Source: Aurifilum marmelostoma
Taxonomy: Eukaryota > Ascomycota > Sordariomycetes > Diaporthales > Cryphonectriaceae
Direction of reading: 5' to 3'
DNA length: 64,000 bases
Assembly (NCBI GenBank): GCA_027559495.1
Contig: JAMXSV010000017.1
Location: 124,001 to 188,000, forward strand
Below the pieces are notes generated by a model. That model was not told where the DNA came from. It worked only from the letters and a program-made list of their open reading frames with translations, and did not search any database. Below are positions 35,015 to 46,357 of this stretch, piece after piece (positions within the stretch are counted from its first letter, which is position 1; every line of letters starts with the position of its first letter). The position numbers and the translations under genes are program-made.

Positions 35015-37388
35015 CGCGGTTGTCCGAGGTAGCAGCGGCAATCCAACACATCAAGTCGAATCCTCTTTTTGGCATAGATGTTTCAATTGATCAAGAGAAA
35101 GAAAGAATAGTGGCGAGTAGGAGAGGAAGAGGACAGAGGGGAGAAAAGAACGACGTGTACCCCCTCGCCGCCGCCGCCGCCGCCCTTTGCACCACCGCAT
35201 GAGGGGGGGCCATCTTTATGCGAGGGATGAGGAGGAGCAGATCATGGCATTAGTTTCCCTCCCAGCCAGCTCCAGCCATGTCGAGGTACTCAATGGGAAG
35301 AGAGGTCTCAAGGGAAAACGGCAGTCGGTCTGTCTCTGCAGGTTAATTTTTTGGCTGAAAGTGGTAAAGCTGTGAGACAGTGGGCATTCCTGAGCCTGGC
35401 GCGGGAGACGATGCTCCCAGGAAGGGTGGGTTTTCCCATGATTTAGGCGGCTGGGTCTGACTTGAGAGTATCTGTCCAGCTCTTGTGTGTCTCCTGAAAG
35501 CAATCACCGAAAGCATATCGAGTCTCAGTGGCTATGGTTGTTGTGAGAGCGAGGGCGAGAAGGTGTAGAGAATTGACCGTTTCTTCAGAAGAGGAAGGAT
35601 GTTCGATGTTGGTTGGAGCTCTTCTCCACCAGGCGCTAGGATGGCAGGATGGCTGCTCCCGGGCCGCCCTCTACAAGTACTTGGTACATGGTAGATCCTT
35701 GAACCCTGGCAGCGTAAACGTTGCGGGTCTTGATACTTACTTACCCTAACCCTTCATTGAACAGCTTTCCCTTGACTTGTCTTCTCTTCTGCCCTTTGAC
35801 AATGTCCCTTTTGTTCTCTTGCCAACGCCTCAATCTCGTATTCTCATTGTGTTTCAATGTAATATCTATGTTGTATCCAATTTCCACATAATGCAACCCA
35901 ACATCAGCAGTCAAGATGAAAGTATGGGGGTGTGAGAAGGGGGGGGGGGCAAAACCAAAACTCTAGAGGTCTGACAGACGATCAGGGTATAGCGCTTAGC
36001 TTCCCCCCTCTGGGCCAGTTATCGGCCTGTGTGCCTGTGAACGGGGCAGGCCCAGGCCTCCACAGGCGCTAGACCAAGCACACGCCAATTTTTCTAATCC
36101 ATAGCAAGTATCGTATAACCAAACTGGAGCAGCATCGATTCCAAGAGTTCAAGTACCATTCACATGGGAGGAAGCCCACTTCTATCCACCCTGCTGGTAC
36201 TCATGGACTGCCCCACCCTGGAGAATGCGTCGTCGTCATCCTGCTGCTGCTGCAGGGCAAAAAAAGAGAGAGAGAAAACAGTGCACTGCTCAGGATGGAT
36301 TGGCACACAATCTCTTGTCTGTCCATTTATTGCTCACATGCTTCTCTGTAGCTTCTATAGTACAGTACATCCTATATCCACCTAGCAGGTGTAACTGAAT
36401 CGAGACAGGCCTGGACAAAAGAGGCCCCCCCCCCTCCAATCCTCAGGAGCTGTTTCTTGGAGGCGCCCTCTCCTCTGAGCAGCGTTCACTGGTGGTGTTG
36501 GCGCCATGGAACCCCACTGGGCGCCTAACTATGGCTGCCAGAGGAACGAGACATACAGGTGTCTGCTAAACAGCCCTCGTGTGCGTGAATATTTTCCCCT
36601 GTTTTCCATGTGTGCTCTGACCATATTCTTTTTCTATTATTTTCATGACGCGTCGTGTGTATCGATCCCTCCCCTCCACCACCAACCTCCATCCACCCTT
36701 CGTCGCGGCCTCTCACAACGTCCACTTACACCGTGTCTCTTCTTCTTCACCTACTCATTCTTTCCACTGAAGAGGATATCATCACCCTCCATCCTCAGCT
36801 GTCCTTCTGCTCAAGCTCTCCTGGCAGGATACTACCCTCCTCGCTGGAGATCATCAGATCGAAACCTAAGCAGCAGAGGCAGGGATCGACTGGTGGTGGC
36901 TGGAGTGGAGCCCACCCTATCTGCTCGGCAACCTCTTCTTTTTTTTTTTTTTTTTTTTTCCTTTTTTCCCTTCCTCTTGTTGTTGTCATCATCATCGCCC
37001 TCAATTCGTCTTTGTTCCTGTGCCTTCTGTCGCATTGTTCCTGCTTCTATTGTTCGCCAGACAATACCCATTCATTACTGTACGCTATACATAGCCCCCT
37101 CCTCCCTTGTTGTACATATCAGCCCTGCTTGTTTCTCTTTTATTTTTTTTTTCTTTTTCCTCTGGGCCTGGGAGATTGTCAACGCTGCTGTTCTCCCGCC
37201 TGGTCTTCAGCCAAAAACCCCCCCCGCCGGCCACACGGGGTCTCACCCGGCTCGAGATCGAGCTCGAATCCTCTCGCAGCACACAAGACTCGAGACGCAA
37301 CAGAAAAAACGGACAGTCTCCTGGATATCGTCTACTTGGAGGAGACACACACACGCACACACACACACGGACAGTCCTCAGGCATAGC
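35015..37388. other. Divergent intergenic region
   Basis: 2.4 kb with promoters of the four-TM gene (minus) and the surface-protein gene (plus). Noted are a GCC-rich stretch near 35166-35183, a G12 run at about 35939-35950, a T20 run near 36939, and an extended CT-rich leader from 36600. The leader carries open frames that look accidental (pyrimidine-rich). A (CA)n tract lies just before the start codon, near 37346-37370. Confidence 0.5.
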
Positions 37389-38812
37389 ATGAAAGCTTCA
37401 CGATCCCTCGTCGTCTCCACCTTCAGCTGGCAGGCCGGTGCCCTCTTCCTGCCATGCATCCTCAATGTTGCAGGCGATGACCTGGCCCGCCCAGAAGCAG
37501 AGTCCCGGACACTGTCACCAGCACCACCACCAGCCCTGTCGCTGGCCCGCGACGACAGACCTGACGACGACGACGACGACCATGTCGACACGCGCACAGC
37601 CCCAGCAGCACCAGTCGTCACCCCGCCCCCCTCCCAGGCCGTCGTCGAGCTGCTCCTGAGGCGAGCAACATCCTCCTCCTCCTCCTCCTCCTCCGACGAC
37701 GACGACAGCTCCACCGGCAGCAGCTCCAACACCTGGGAGAACGACCAGACCTGCGGCTGGTTTGCAGCCCTGTCGTCCAGGCCCTACACCTGCGGGGCCG
37801 GCCTGACCTGCGCCACCGACACGGACCACGTCGTCGCCTGCACCACCGAGGGCGTCGAGCAGTTCTTCACCGTCTGCCTCGACTTCGAGGCCGTCCAGTC
37901 GTCCAAGTGCACCTCGGCGGGGCCCAAGACGGGCTGCTGCTCCCACAGCGCCTCCCCCGCCTGCGGCACCTACCTCTGGACCGGCTCCCCCACCCGCTCC
38001 ATGTACCAGTGCTTCGCCACCCCCACCATCCTGTCCATGCTCGACGAGCCCTCGGCCGTCGTCGCCGCCGAGCGCAGCAGCAGCAGCAGTGCCGCCGCCG
38101 CCGCCAGCTCCTCCTCCTCCGCCGCCGCCGCCGCCGCCGCCGCCGCCTCTCGGTCTTCTGCAGCTGCCGCCTCGTCCTCTGCCGCCGCCGCCAGCCAGGC
38201 CAGCGCCCTCGGGGGCACCAGCGTCACCGTCACCACCACCGAGGCCGACGGCTCCAGCACCACCTTCACGGCTGTGGCCGGCGCCACGGGCTCCGCCAGC
38301 GGGGTGACCCTCATCACCAGCGTGCTGTACACCACCACGGCCGCCGACGGCTCTGCGACCACCTACACCGCCATCGCCGAGAACGGCATCAGCGGGATCA
38401 ACGGCGGCAGCGGCAGTACTGGCGGCGGCAGCGGCAGCGGCAGCGGCACCAACATCGGCGCCATCGTGGGCGGCGTCGTCGGCGGCCTCCTGGGCCTGCT
38501 CCTGCTCCTGCTCGCCCTGTGCTACATGATGCGCAAGCGCAACAACAAGTTCGCCCTCAAGCTGTGCGGCGGCAAGAGGAAGACCAACAAGGAGAAGCAC
38601 GTCCACAACAACACCACCAACAACAACAAGGAGGAGCAGCACAACGACAGGCGCGAGTACTACTCCGGGTCCCCCTCGTCTGGCTCCGGCGGAAAGAAGT
38701 CCAAGAAGGTCAAGAACGTGACCAAGAATTACTACTACGGCGATGAGGTCAGCAACGACAACCGCTCGTACGACAGGCGCACGTGGCGGGACAACCGGTC
38801 CGTCACACCCTC

Positions 38813-38848
<36 letters not shown>

Positions 38849-39527
38849 ACAAAACTTCCACTTCGAGGTGAATGGTCCGGTCAGCGCAGGTGGTGGTGGT
38901 GGTGGCACCGCATCGCGCGGCTACGAGGTGCCCATGGACGAAGACCTCGTCGCCATCGCCGGCCTCGGCGGTCGTCGCTCGTCCAGCAGACGCGAGCAGC
39001 AACAGCGCTCCTCACGAGACCGCTCGTACGACCCGGACTCCCGGTCCTCATCGCAGAGCCCCGTGCGCGACAACGCCGTGGTCGCTGGCGGCGGCACCAC
39101 GTCGAGACGAGACAGGCGCAAGAAGCAGCGCAGACACGCGCGGGGCGAGCACTCGCCCGAGCCCGAGACCCCGACCATCAGCGACGCGGAGCGGGGTTTC
39201 GGGCGCGAGAGGAGGGCTGGTGGCGCTGCTGACGGGCACCATGCGCCGCGGGGTGAGCAGCCACAGCACGTGCACGTGCACGTCCACGTCCACGACCGGG
39301 ACCGCCGGGGCGCGCAGCAGCAGCACGAGGAGAGCGACGAGGAGGAGCAGGCCTCTGGCGACGAGCTGGACGACGAGGAGTGGGCACAGGCGCAGGAGCG
39401 CCGGCGCGGCGGTGGCGGTGGAGCGACGCATCGATACCATCCTAACTCTGGGCGGCGCAACGTGCCGGCGTCGAGGAGCCCGTCGCCTCCGCCGGGTGGT
39501 GATGATTTTATCGGACGCGGCTTGTAA
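37389..39527 (+). CDS. Mucin-like single-pass surface protein with Cys-rich ectodomain
   Basis: Intronless frame; the ATG at 37389 gives 712 residues. An upstream extension of the frame runs through a CT-rich leader and is not used. The N-terminus has a basic/hydrophobic signal-like segment (MKASRSLVVSTFSW to about residue 30). A polar Asp/Ser-rich part follows, then a Cys-rich module (about 115-205) with QTCGWFAALSSRPYTC, GLTCATD, TVCLDFE, GCCSHSASPACGTYLW and YQCFATP. Next is a Ser/Ala/Thr-rich stalk likely to be O-glycosylated, a Gly/Ser linker, and one membrane helix (IGAIVGGVVGGLLGLLLLLL, about 355-380). A basic juxtamembrane region precedes a long low-complexity cytosolic tail with polyQ and His-Val repeats. 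The layout matches fungal wall-stress sensors (Mid2/Wsc-like) in design; homology to them is not shown. Confidence 0.75.
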
Positions 39528-40049
39528 GAGTAGTAGTAGTAGTTATTGGTGTCTGGGGGAGCAGCACCATTATTTCCCGGTGAGGGGGACATGGAGAATT
39601 TGTTGTGCTTTTGAAAACAAACAGAGAGAGAGAGAAAGGGACAGAGAGATGGGACAGGGCGTCGTCTTCTTTTTTTTCCCCCGAATATCTCTTAAACAAC
39701 GGGACATGTGGCATGACGGGACATCATTCAATGAGCGGATAGATGGATCACGTCGTTATTTTATTATGAGATGGGTTACGAATGATTATTAGACCTTGTG
39801 GTATACTTCTTTTCTCCGTGTTTCCCTCTCCCACTCCCAGTGAAGATGTATTGTCCCTCTCCTGTCGAGAATTTTGTGATGCATCATTTTTTTCTCCCAC
39901 CACCAACATGCGATTCCCCACATAGTCAGCAGCAGCAGCAGCAGCACGCAAATCACCACAATGGACATGGAAATAATCAATCATCATTCTTCATCTCGCA
40001 TTCTTCTTCTTCTTCAAAACTATCTTGTCTTCTAGACGACCCTCTCTAC
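39528..40049. other. Convergent intergenic region
   Basis: 3' flanks of the surface protein and the dehydrogenase. It contains TAG triplets just after the stop, a GA-rich stretch near 39625 and a (CAG)n stretch near 39928. No gene is seen. Confidence 0.55.
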
Positions 40050-41003
40050 CTACAGCCGGCTCTTCTCCGCCGCCCTCCTGTCCTTGGTCTCGAGGCAATG
40101 CATATTGACAGGCGTGATGGCCTCCTTCCCGCCCAGCACCGCCATGATGTTCCGCATGGCCAGCTCCTCGAACCCGATATGCGTCTCGACCGTCCCGCCC
40201 GCATTATGGCACGTCAGCATGACCCGCCCAGGATTCACCGCCGCCCCGTCCCCGTCGAGCCGGCCCCCCGCTCGGCCCCGGCCCCGGCCCCGGCCCCCGC
40301 GAGCTCCGTCCCCGCGAACCGGAGCAGCCTCCTGCTCACGCGCGGCTCGTCCCAGTGCACGTCCAGCGCGGCAGCCGAGACGCGGCCGCTCTCGAGCGCG
40401 TCGGCCAGCGCGTCCTCGTCGACCAGGGAGCCGCGGGCGATGTTGACGAACCGGCCCCCCTCGCGCAGCCAGCCCAGGGTCTCGGCGTTGACGAGGGGCG
40501 GGGACCCGGGCGGGCTGGCCGGGGTGCAGACGACGACGCAGTCCGAGGCGGCCAGGAGGCCGCGCAGGGTCGGGTGGAAGGTGGCGCCCAGGGGCCCCTC
40601 GACGAGGTCCGCGGGCTTGCGGGCTATGTCGGTGTAGTGGATCCTCATGCCCATGCTGGGGTTGCCCAGCTTGGCGGCGATGAGCTGGCCGATCTTGCCG
40701 AGGCCGATGAGGCCCAGCGCGTGGCCGCGCGGGTTGTGCGAGTGGGCCGTCGTGTGGTTGTGGGAGAAGCGGAAGGCTGCCTCTGCTGCTGCGTTGCCCG
40801 CCGCGCCGGAGGACGACGAGGACGATGAGGACGAGGCTGTCGTCGGGGTCAGGTAGGGGACGGTGGCGGCCGACATGACCCAGGGGAGGTGGCGGAAGGT
40901 CGAGATGACCATGGCCACGGCGAAGTCTGCTACCGACTCGGCTGCTGCGAGGCCCCCGTTGCAGTAGATGATGCCTTTGTGTGTGAGAGAAAAGAGCTGA
41001 TGT

Positions 41004-41041
<38 letters not shown>

Positions 41042-41390
41042 GTCTCGTTCGTCACAACTCTTACGTACCCTTCTTGCCCAGCAGCTCGGTATCCGCCCAG
41101 TCAAACCCGGCCCCCGCGCTCGCAAACACCCGCACGCTGTCCGGCAGCAGCCCGATCAGCTCGGCATCCCACCTGCCCATCTCGCCCCCCGTGCCCCAGA
41201 AGGGCCGGAAGATGGCGGCAAAGTCGCCCCACCGCCTCTCGCGCAGCGCCCGCATGAACTCGCCGCGCTCGCGCTCCGCCGTGCCGGGGCGGACCACCGT
41301 GCACTGCGAGGCGAGGAGGGCGTACGTGTCGGGGTTGTACTTGATGGGGTCGCCTATGTGGAGGACGATGGGCTTGGCTGGGGCTGCCAT
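40050..41390 (-). CDS. D-2-hydroxyacid dehydrogenase (one frameshift)
   Basis: NAD(P)-dependent enzyme of the D-isomer-specific 2-hydroxyacid dehydrogenase family, reducing 2-keto acids such as glyoxylate or hydroxypyruvate (exact substrate unknown). Two exons on the minus strand (41390-41069, 40974-40050). The intron is bounded by GTACGT and AAAG and contains a GA/CT repeat. The nucleotide-binding loop is GLIGLGKIGQ. The active-site Arg is in VNIARGSLVDEDAL, Glu in ALDVHWDEPRV, and His in LTCHNAGGT. A Ser-rich insertion lies before the Rossmann part. The frame breaks after a GAGAGAG stretch in the C6 run at 40264-40269, so the His-bearing C-terminus is in another frame. A run of 4 or 7 restores about 415 residues. 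The break falls between catalytic Glu and His. Confidence 0.88.
41007..41038 (+). repeat. (TC)16 repeat in the dehydrogenase intron
   Basis: Dinucleotide repeat inside the single intron of the hydroxyacid dehydrogenase gene (GA on the coding strand). Confidence 0.9.
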
Positions 41391-44300
41391 TGTGTGTATG
41401 TGTGGTGTGGCGTGGTGTGATGTGTATGTCTGATGTGTGTGTGGTGTGAGTGTGTGTATGATATATGGAGGCGCCCCGGTCAGAGAGGGTCCGGTCTATC
41501 CTGGTGGGAGGAAGACGAACAAAGAGAGACAGAGAGAGAGAAACAGTTTCCAAGGTGAGTGAGTCTTTATCTTGTCTCGAAGAAGAGAGCACAGTGATGA
41601 TGGCCCCTCGAGTATATTATCAGATCGTCGTCGTCGTCGTCGTCAACAACACGTCTCGAGCTGAACAATGATGCTGCAGTGTTACATCAACAGCGGGAGA
41701 GGCTGTCCAGCGCAGAACCGGTTAATCTCGCTCGACACAACCTTGGCAGGGGAAGAGAGAGAAAGAGAGAAGAAAAAAAAAAGGGCCTGAGACAAGAGAT
41801 GGGTGACGACAAGCCACCGGGTAAATGTGCTGTTGGGCTAGGGAACTCTCTTTGCAGAGCTAAGTAAGTACAGCAGCAAAAGGCGAGACACAAATACAGG
41901 TTGTTGTTCCGCTTGGGTGGTTGGTTCTCAAAACAACTTTTATACACCCTCCTTTTCCTCTCTCTCTTCCCCCCCCCCTCTTAACCCATGTCCTCTCCTG
42001 TCTGTCTCCATTCTACGATGTGGGCCAGAGGGACAAATAGATTCTCCTCGCCCGGGTGAGTACAGATACACCCTGTCCAGCCCGCGTCGTCGTCGTCCTC
42101 GTCGTCGTCGTCCTCGTCGTCGGATGACAGCAAGAGGCAGATGCGTCGAGCCCGCCACGATGGTTCAATTTTAATTGCCGCATCCCACTTTAGGTCATTT
42201 CCCCCGCGCGCCCGCCAGAGAAGTCTGGGGTAAAAAGCCCCGAGCTCTGGAGCCATACAGGAGGGGGTGGTCCCATAATATCCCGAGTAATGCTTCTCCC
42301 TGTTCAGTGGTACGACTCCGCAGGTTTGGGGGCACGTCCAGGACCAAGACTGGATCCTCATGTTCGTAGGCTCACAGAAGTGGATCTACGCAGGGTGGTG
42401 GTTCGAAGGTCGTCTCGGGAGCAGAAAGAAACAAGGGAAAAAAAAATGTTCGAACCCGAAAGACAGGTCGGGAGGTGGGAAGCTGGACACCATCTCTCAC
42501 AGCAGCACTGTCACCGTCCCAGGCCCACTGAAGCACGCCTCACTTCCCCTGTCTTACAGAGTCCTCAGATGCCAGAGACCATCTTCAATTACAACAATGT
42601 AATAATTCCCCAACTAGCCCACTTCGAACCACCACTACAACAGAAACATCGTCATGATTTTCACACAAGTAACCAGACTCGTCAATTTTCTTACCTGCTA
42701 GGCCCAGAGACAAAGTCCGTTGTGGGTAGCATTCTGAATGCCCTAATGGTGAGGGCCAGCCACCTGGACAGAAGAAGTGCATGCAGATCCCCACGACACA
42801 CCACAGCGTTTCTTGTTGAGGGGAGGGCGAGAGGAGGAGGAGGGTGGCAGTACTAAAGAAGCCCACCGTCCACGACATGTCAGCCTTGGCAGGACTGGCG
42901 CCACAGAATCAGCTGTTGCGGTATGCTATTGCTGCCAAGTAGGGTACACATTCACCATGGTCCTTTTTTTTTTTTTTCTTTTTTCGCTTCCCCTTCCTTA
43001 AGAAAGTCATCATATAGGCAGGGTGTGCACAATCAAGAGAATCCGCCTTGGTTGAACTGGAACTAGTCGCAGAGTAAGCCGCCCCGGTTTCCCCCCCACC
43101 ACCAGCTCTCACCACACTTCCCAGAGAAACCATCACAAGTGAGCCGTTTTGACGTCGTTGGTAGATTGTGAAGAAGGGTGGAGGAACGGCACAACCAAAA
43201 CCATACCGTTCGAGTGGCTGGCCCAAAGATCCCAAACATCCGGGACCTCTCTTTTATCAGCGCCTCCGACTCTTGCACAAGAGGTCATATGGACGGGGCC
43301 CATGTTTTTTGATATTCCCTCCGTGCGGCCGTCGGCCTGCCCCAGGTGTGGAGCAGCAGAGACGCCCCGGCTTATTGAATGAGGAATCAAGATGAAATAG
43401 ATTGTCGCCTCACCGGGTGCTCTGCTCAGCAAAAGAAAAAAGAAGGAAGATATGCACCAGAAAGGCAATAAACACCATACCATAACGTCTCAGCCACGGC
43501 TCGTTCTGCCACATTTGTCCACCTTACATAAGTCGACAATACTAAGATCCGGATGTGCATCTTCCTTTTCCGCAGCCCCCGAATCTATAACTATTTCGTC
43601 CTCGGCGCCTTTTTTATTTTATTTTTTTTTTATTTTTTTTTTTTTTACTTCCTTTTCCTCTTCGCCATCGAGAAGAAGAAAAAAAGAAGAAGAAGAAAAA
43701 AAAAAACAACAAAACGGCGGGTGGCGAGGGTTCGCACATATAGTAAGGTGGCGTGCAGCCGTCACGTTTTTGTGCGACATGATCCGGCAGACGAGATCGA
43801 CGCCTTCCCGCCTTTGACGATAGGCCCCTCCTACCTACCTAACCCTGCTAACCCAGGTGTGGTCCGGAGCATAGAACCAAAATTTCCATCATGCCCACGT
43901 TTGCGTCCGTTCCCTCATGTGACACGCACTGCTAAATATATATTTCGCAGAGAGAAAAAAGGGTGTGCGGCGACGGGGGGCGGGGGTGGTCAAGAGGCGT
44001 CCACCGGATTGGCTTTGATGCCCTGGGTCGTGGTGTCTTACATGCATGCAGCATAAGCTGATGCTGAAAACGGGTTACACTCGCATACACTACAAGAGAG
44101 GCATACTACACACACACACACACACTCTCTCTCTCTCTCTCTTCCTCCATTTTACCCATCATCTAGAAACCCTTCCACTCGACGGCAATGAGAGGCCAGC
44201 CTTCCCTGTCCGGTCTTCCCGCCCGGCAATGAATCCTCGTCGGGACGGACAAACTGCCCCCCCCCCCCTCCTTCTTCATCCTCTGCCCTCTCTCCTCCAC

Positions 44301-45002
44301 GTGGGACGACCTAATGAATACTACACCGGACAGGCCGCCCCCAGAACCGAGTGCAACCTCCGTGCTCGCAGCTCGCCCAGTGAAAATGGTCGGGGCGAGG
44401 GAAAAAAAAAAGTAAAAGTAAAAACGTGGTGGTGGCATCAGGACACCACAAGGAGGATCAGATCGACCGCGTAAGGCTGTCCTCCCTCCGTCCCGACAAG
44501 CCTCAACCTTCTTTTTGATTCGTGGGAGTTGTGTGGGAAGGGAAAGAAGAAAGGAGAAAGAAGAAGGAAAAAAAAAAAAAAAAAAAAGATAGCATGTGGT
44601 GTAGGGGAACCCTCGTCGCGCGCCCACAGGGTATATAAGCTTGTGTGTGGCTGCCATGACCGCATGTAGTAAACTTGGATCCTACCCAGTTCTCAGCCCG
44701 GTGGGGGGTGGGACCTGGCCATGCCATCATCTCCCATTTATCGTTCGAACTCTCTTTTTTTCTCTTTCTTCTCTTTGGTGAGGGTTCAGACGGGCACATA
44801 AGCTCTTAGCCCTCCGTCTGATTCTCCTTGTCCCTCTCCCCCCATCTGCGTCACTTCTGCTTTCCGAGAGGCCCTCTTTTTTTCTTTTGCTTCGTGCCTG
44901 GTATCATCCATGGGCTCTCTCCTCGTCGATCCTGTCTTGTCGCCACCACCACCACCATCCTGGAGTTGACCTCCATGAGGCCTTCTTCGCTCTGGAAACA
45001 CA
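41391..45002. other. Long divergent intergenic region
   Basis: 3.6 kb without a supported gene. It holds GT-rich sequence just upstream of the dehydrogenase, a (CGT)n stretch near 41626-41644, CGT-rich repeats near 42085-42122, long T and A runs at 42965-42980, 43615-43645, 43670-43705 and 44568-44587, and a CA/CT repeat near 44108-44141. A TATA box and CT-rich leader precede 45003. Confidence 0.5.
44632..44639 (+). promoter_or_regulatory. TATA box candidate for the seven-TM gene
   Basis: TATATAAG about 370 bases before the ATG at 45003, followed by T- and CT-rich leader sequence. Confidence 0.4.
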
Positions 45003-45322
45003 ATGGGCCTCTATGAGCAGGCCGTCGGCCTCTTCATCTTCTTTCCCGTCCTGACTACCATCACCCTTGGGCTCCGGCTGTTTGTGCGGACGAGATTGTG
45101 TAGGGGTGGGTTTGGTTGGGATGATGTGGCACTCATCATCACGTGGGTAAGTATGAGAAAGAGGGGAGAGAGCCCTCATATTTCCAAGGACCACCCTTTC
45201 ATTGTTGGCCTCTAGACGGTTCTGATAAGGAACAAATAGGTCGGTTTGATCCTTTGGGTCGGGCTTGCCTGGAAATCAATAACATATGAGTTCAACTCAC
45301 CTGGGTTCATAATGGTATGTCT

Positions 45323-45359
<37 letters not shown>

Positions 45360-46357
45360 GGGGGGGCAGAACATCCCAGGCTGCCCTCCTAACTCCCAAT
45401 CAACACGCACACTGACACGGGAGTCCCCAGTATGTATCCGCCAAGAACGACGTGTGTTATATCATCAGCGGCACTGTCAAGATCAGCGTGGCCCTCGTGC
45501 TGTACCGGCTAGACCACCGCCTCTTTATACGCGCCATCCTCATCACCGACATCATCGTCTGCGCCATCTGGACCGTCATCGTCACCCTGATCCTCGGCGT
45601 GGGCTGCACGGGCAACAGCCCGCTGACCCTGGATGCCTCCGTGTGCGAGGCGACCAACTATGCGCAGGAGGCCTCGTATGTCGTCTTCAACGGCCTGCAT
45701 GTGATCATCCCCATCATCATCATCTGGGGTGTGCACATCCTCGGCAACCTGAAATGGGCCGTCGTGTCTCTGTTTGCTGTTGGACTGCTGTAAGCCTAGC
45801 CGCCCGTCCTCTCGCCCCGCACAGACTCTGGGGTGATGATACTATACCGTGCCGGTGTTGCAGAGATGCTTACTGCCGTGTCCAGTGCTGTCCTTGCTGC
45901 TGGCATGAAACTTCATTATTATATCGAATTGTACCACCCTACGCCCACCACGGACTACGCCACCATCTCGCTCCTGAGCACTATCTGGGCTGTAGTAGAG
46001 CACGGGCTGTCCCTCTTCGCGGCGTCCATCCTCGCCATCAAGCCCTTCTTCACCTACATGTCCAAGTCCCTGTCCAGCACCTGGCACGGCGGCAACAACA
46101 GTAACAAGAACGACGTCTCGGGCCGCAGCAACTCGCTGGGCGCCGCCTCGAAAACCTCGGCCTGGCCCGACAGCCCCGGGGAGGCAGAGATGGGCGTGAT
46201 TGGCGTGCGCAACGAGGTGGAGGTGCACAGCATGTATGATGTCGAGGGTGACCTGAGAGACCCGACGTACACTGTGGATGTGTACAATGAGAGCACCAGG
46301 AGGCTGGTCATGGAAGGCAGCAAGGAGGATGTCGGTGTTGGTGTCAGCCCTGCCTGA
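45003..46357 (+). CDS. Seven-TM rhodopsin-like (PTH11-type) protein
   Basis: Integral membrane protein of the large fungal rhodopsin-domain/PTH11 group; no CFEM domain. Exons 45003-45146, 45240-45314, 45431-45789 and probably 45864-46357. Seven hydrophobic segments are visible, starting AVGLFIFFPVLTTITLGLRL, with a WDDVALIITW signature at TM2 and SGTVKISVALVLYRL at TM3. TM5 (HVIIPIIIIWGVHI) and TM7 (STIWAVVEHGLSLFA) lie in exons 3 and 4. The cytosolic tail is Ser/Glu-rich. The last junction does not close in frame with the GTAAGC donor and TTGCAG acceptor; the total is one base too long. An indel or a non-consensus donor (GTTGGA) is possible. Intron 2 carries a (CGT)12 repeat. The ligand is unknown. 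Confidence 0.75.
45323..45358 (+). repeat. (CGT)12 repeat in an intron
   Basis: Tandem CGT triplets immediately after the GTATGT donor of intron 2 of the seven-TM gene, ending in a G7 run. Confidence 0.9.

Noticed and set aside
36506..37387. 293-residue open frame before the surface-protein gene
   Set aside because: Lies in a CT-rich leader; Ser/Phe/Leu-rich composition is that of a pyrimidine tract.
37515..39002. 495-residue minus-strand open frame opposite the surface protein
   Set aside because: Gly/Ala/Val-rich antisense of repetitive Ser/Ala codons; no domain or start context.
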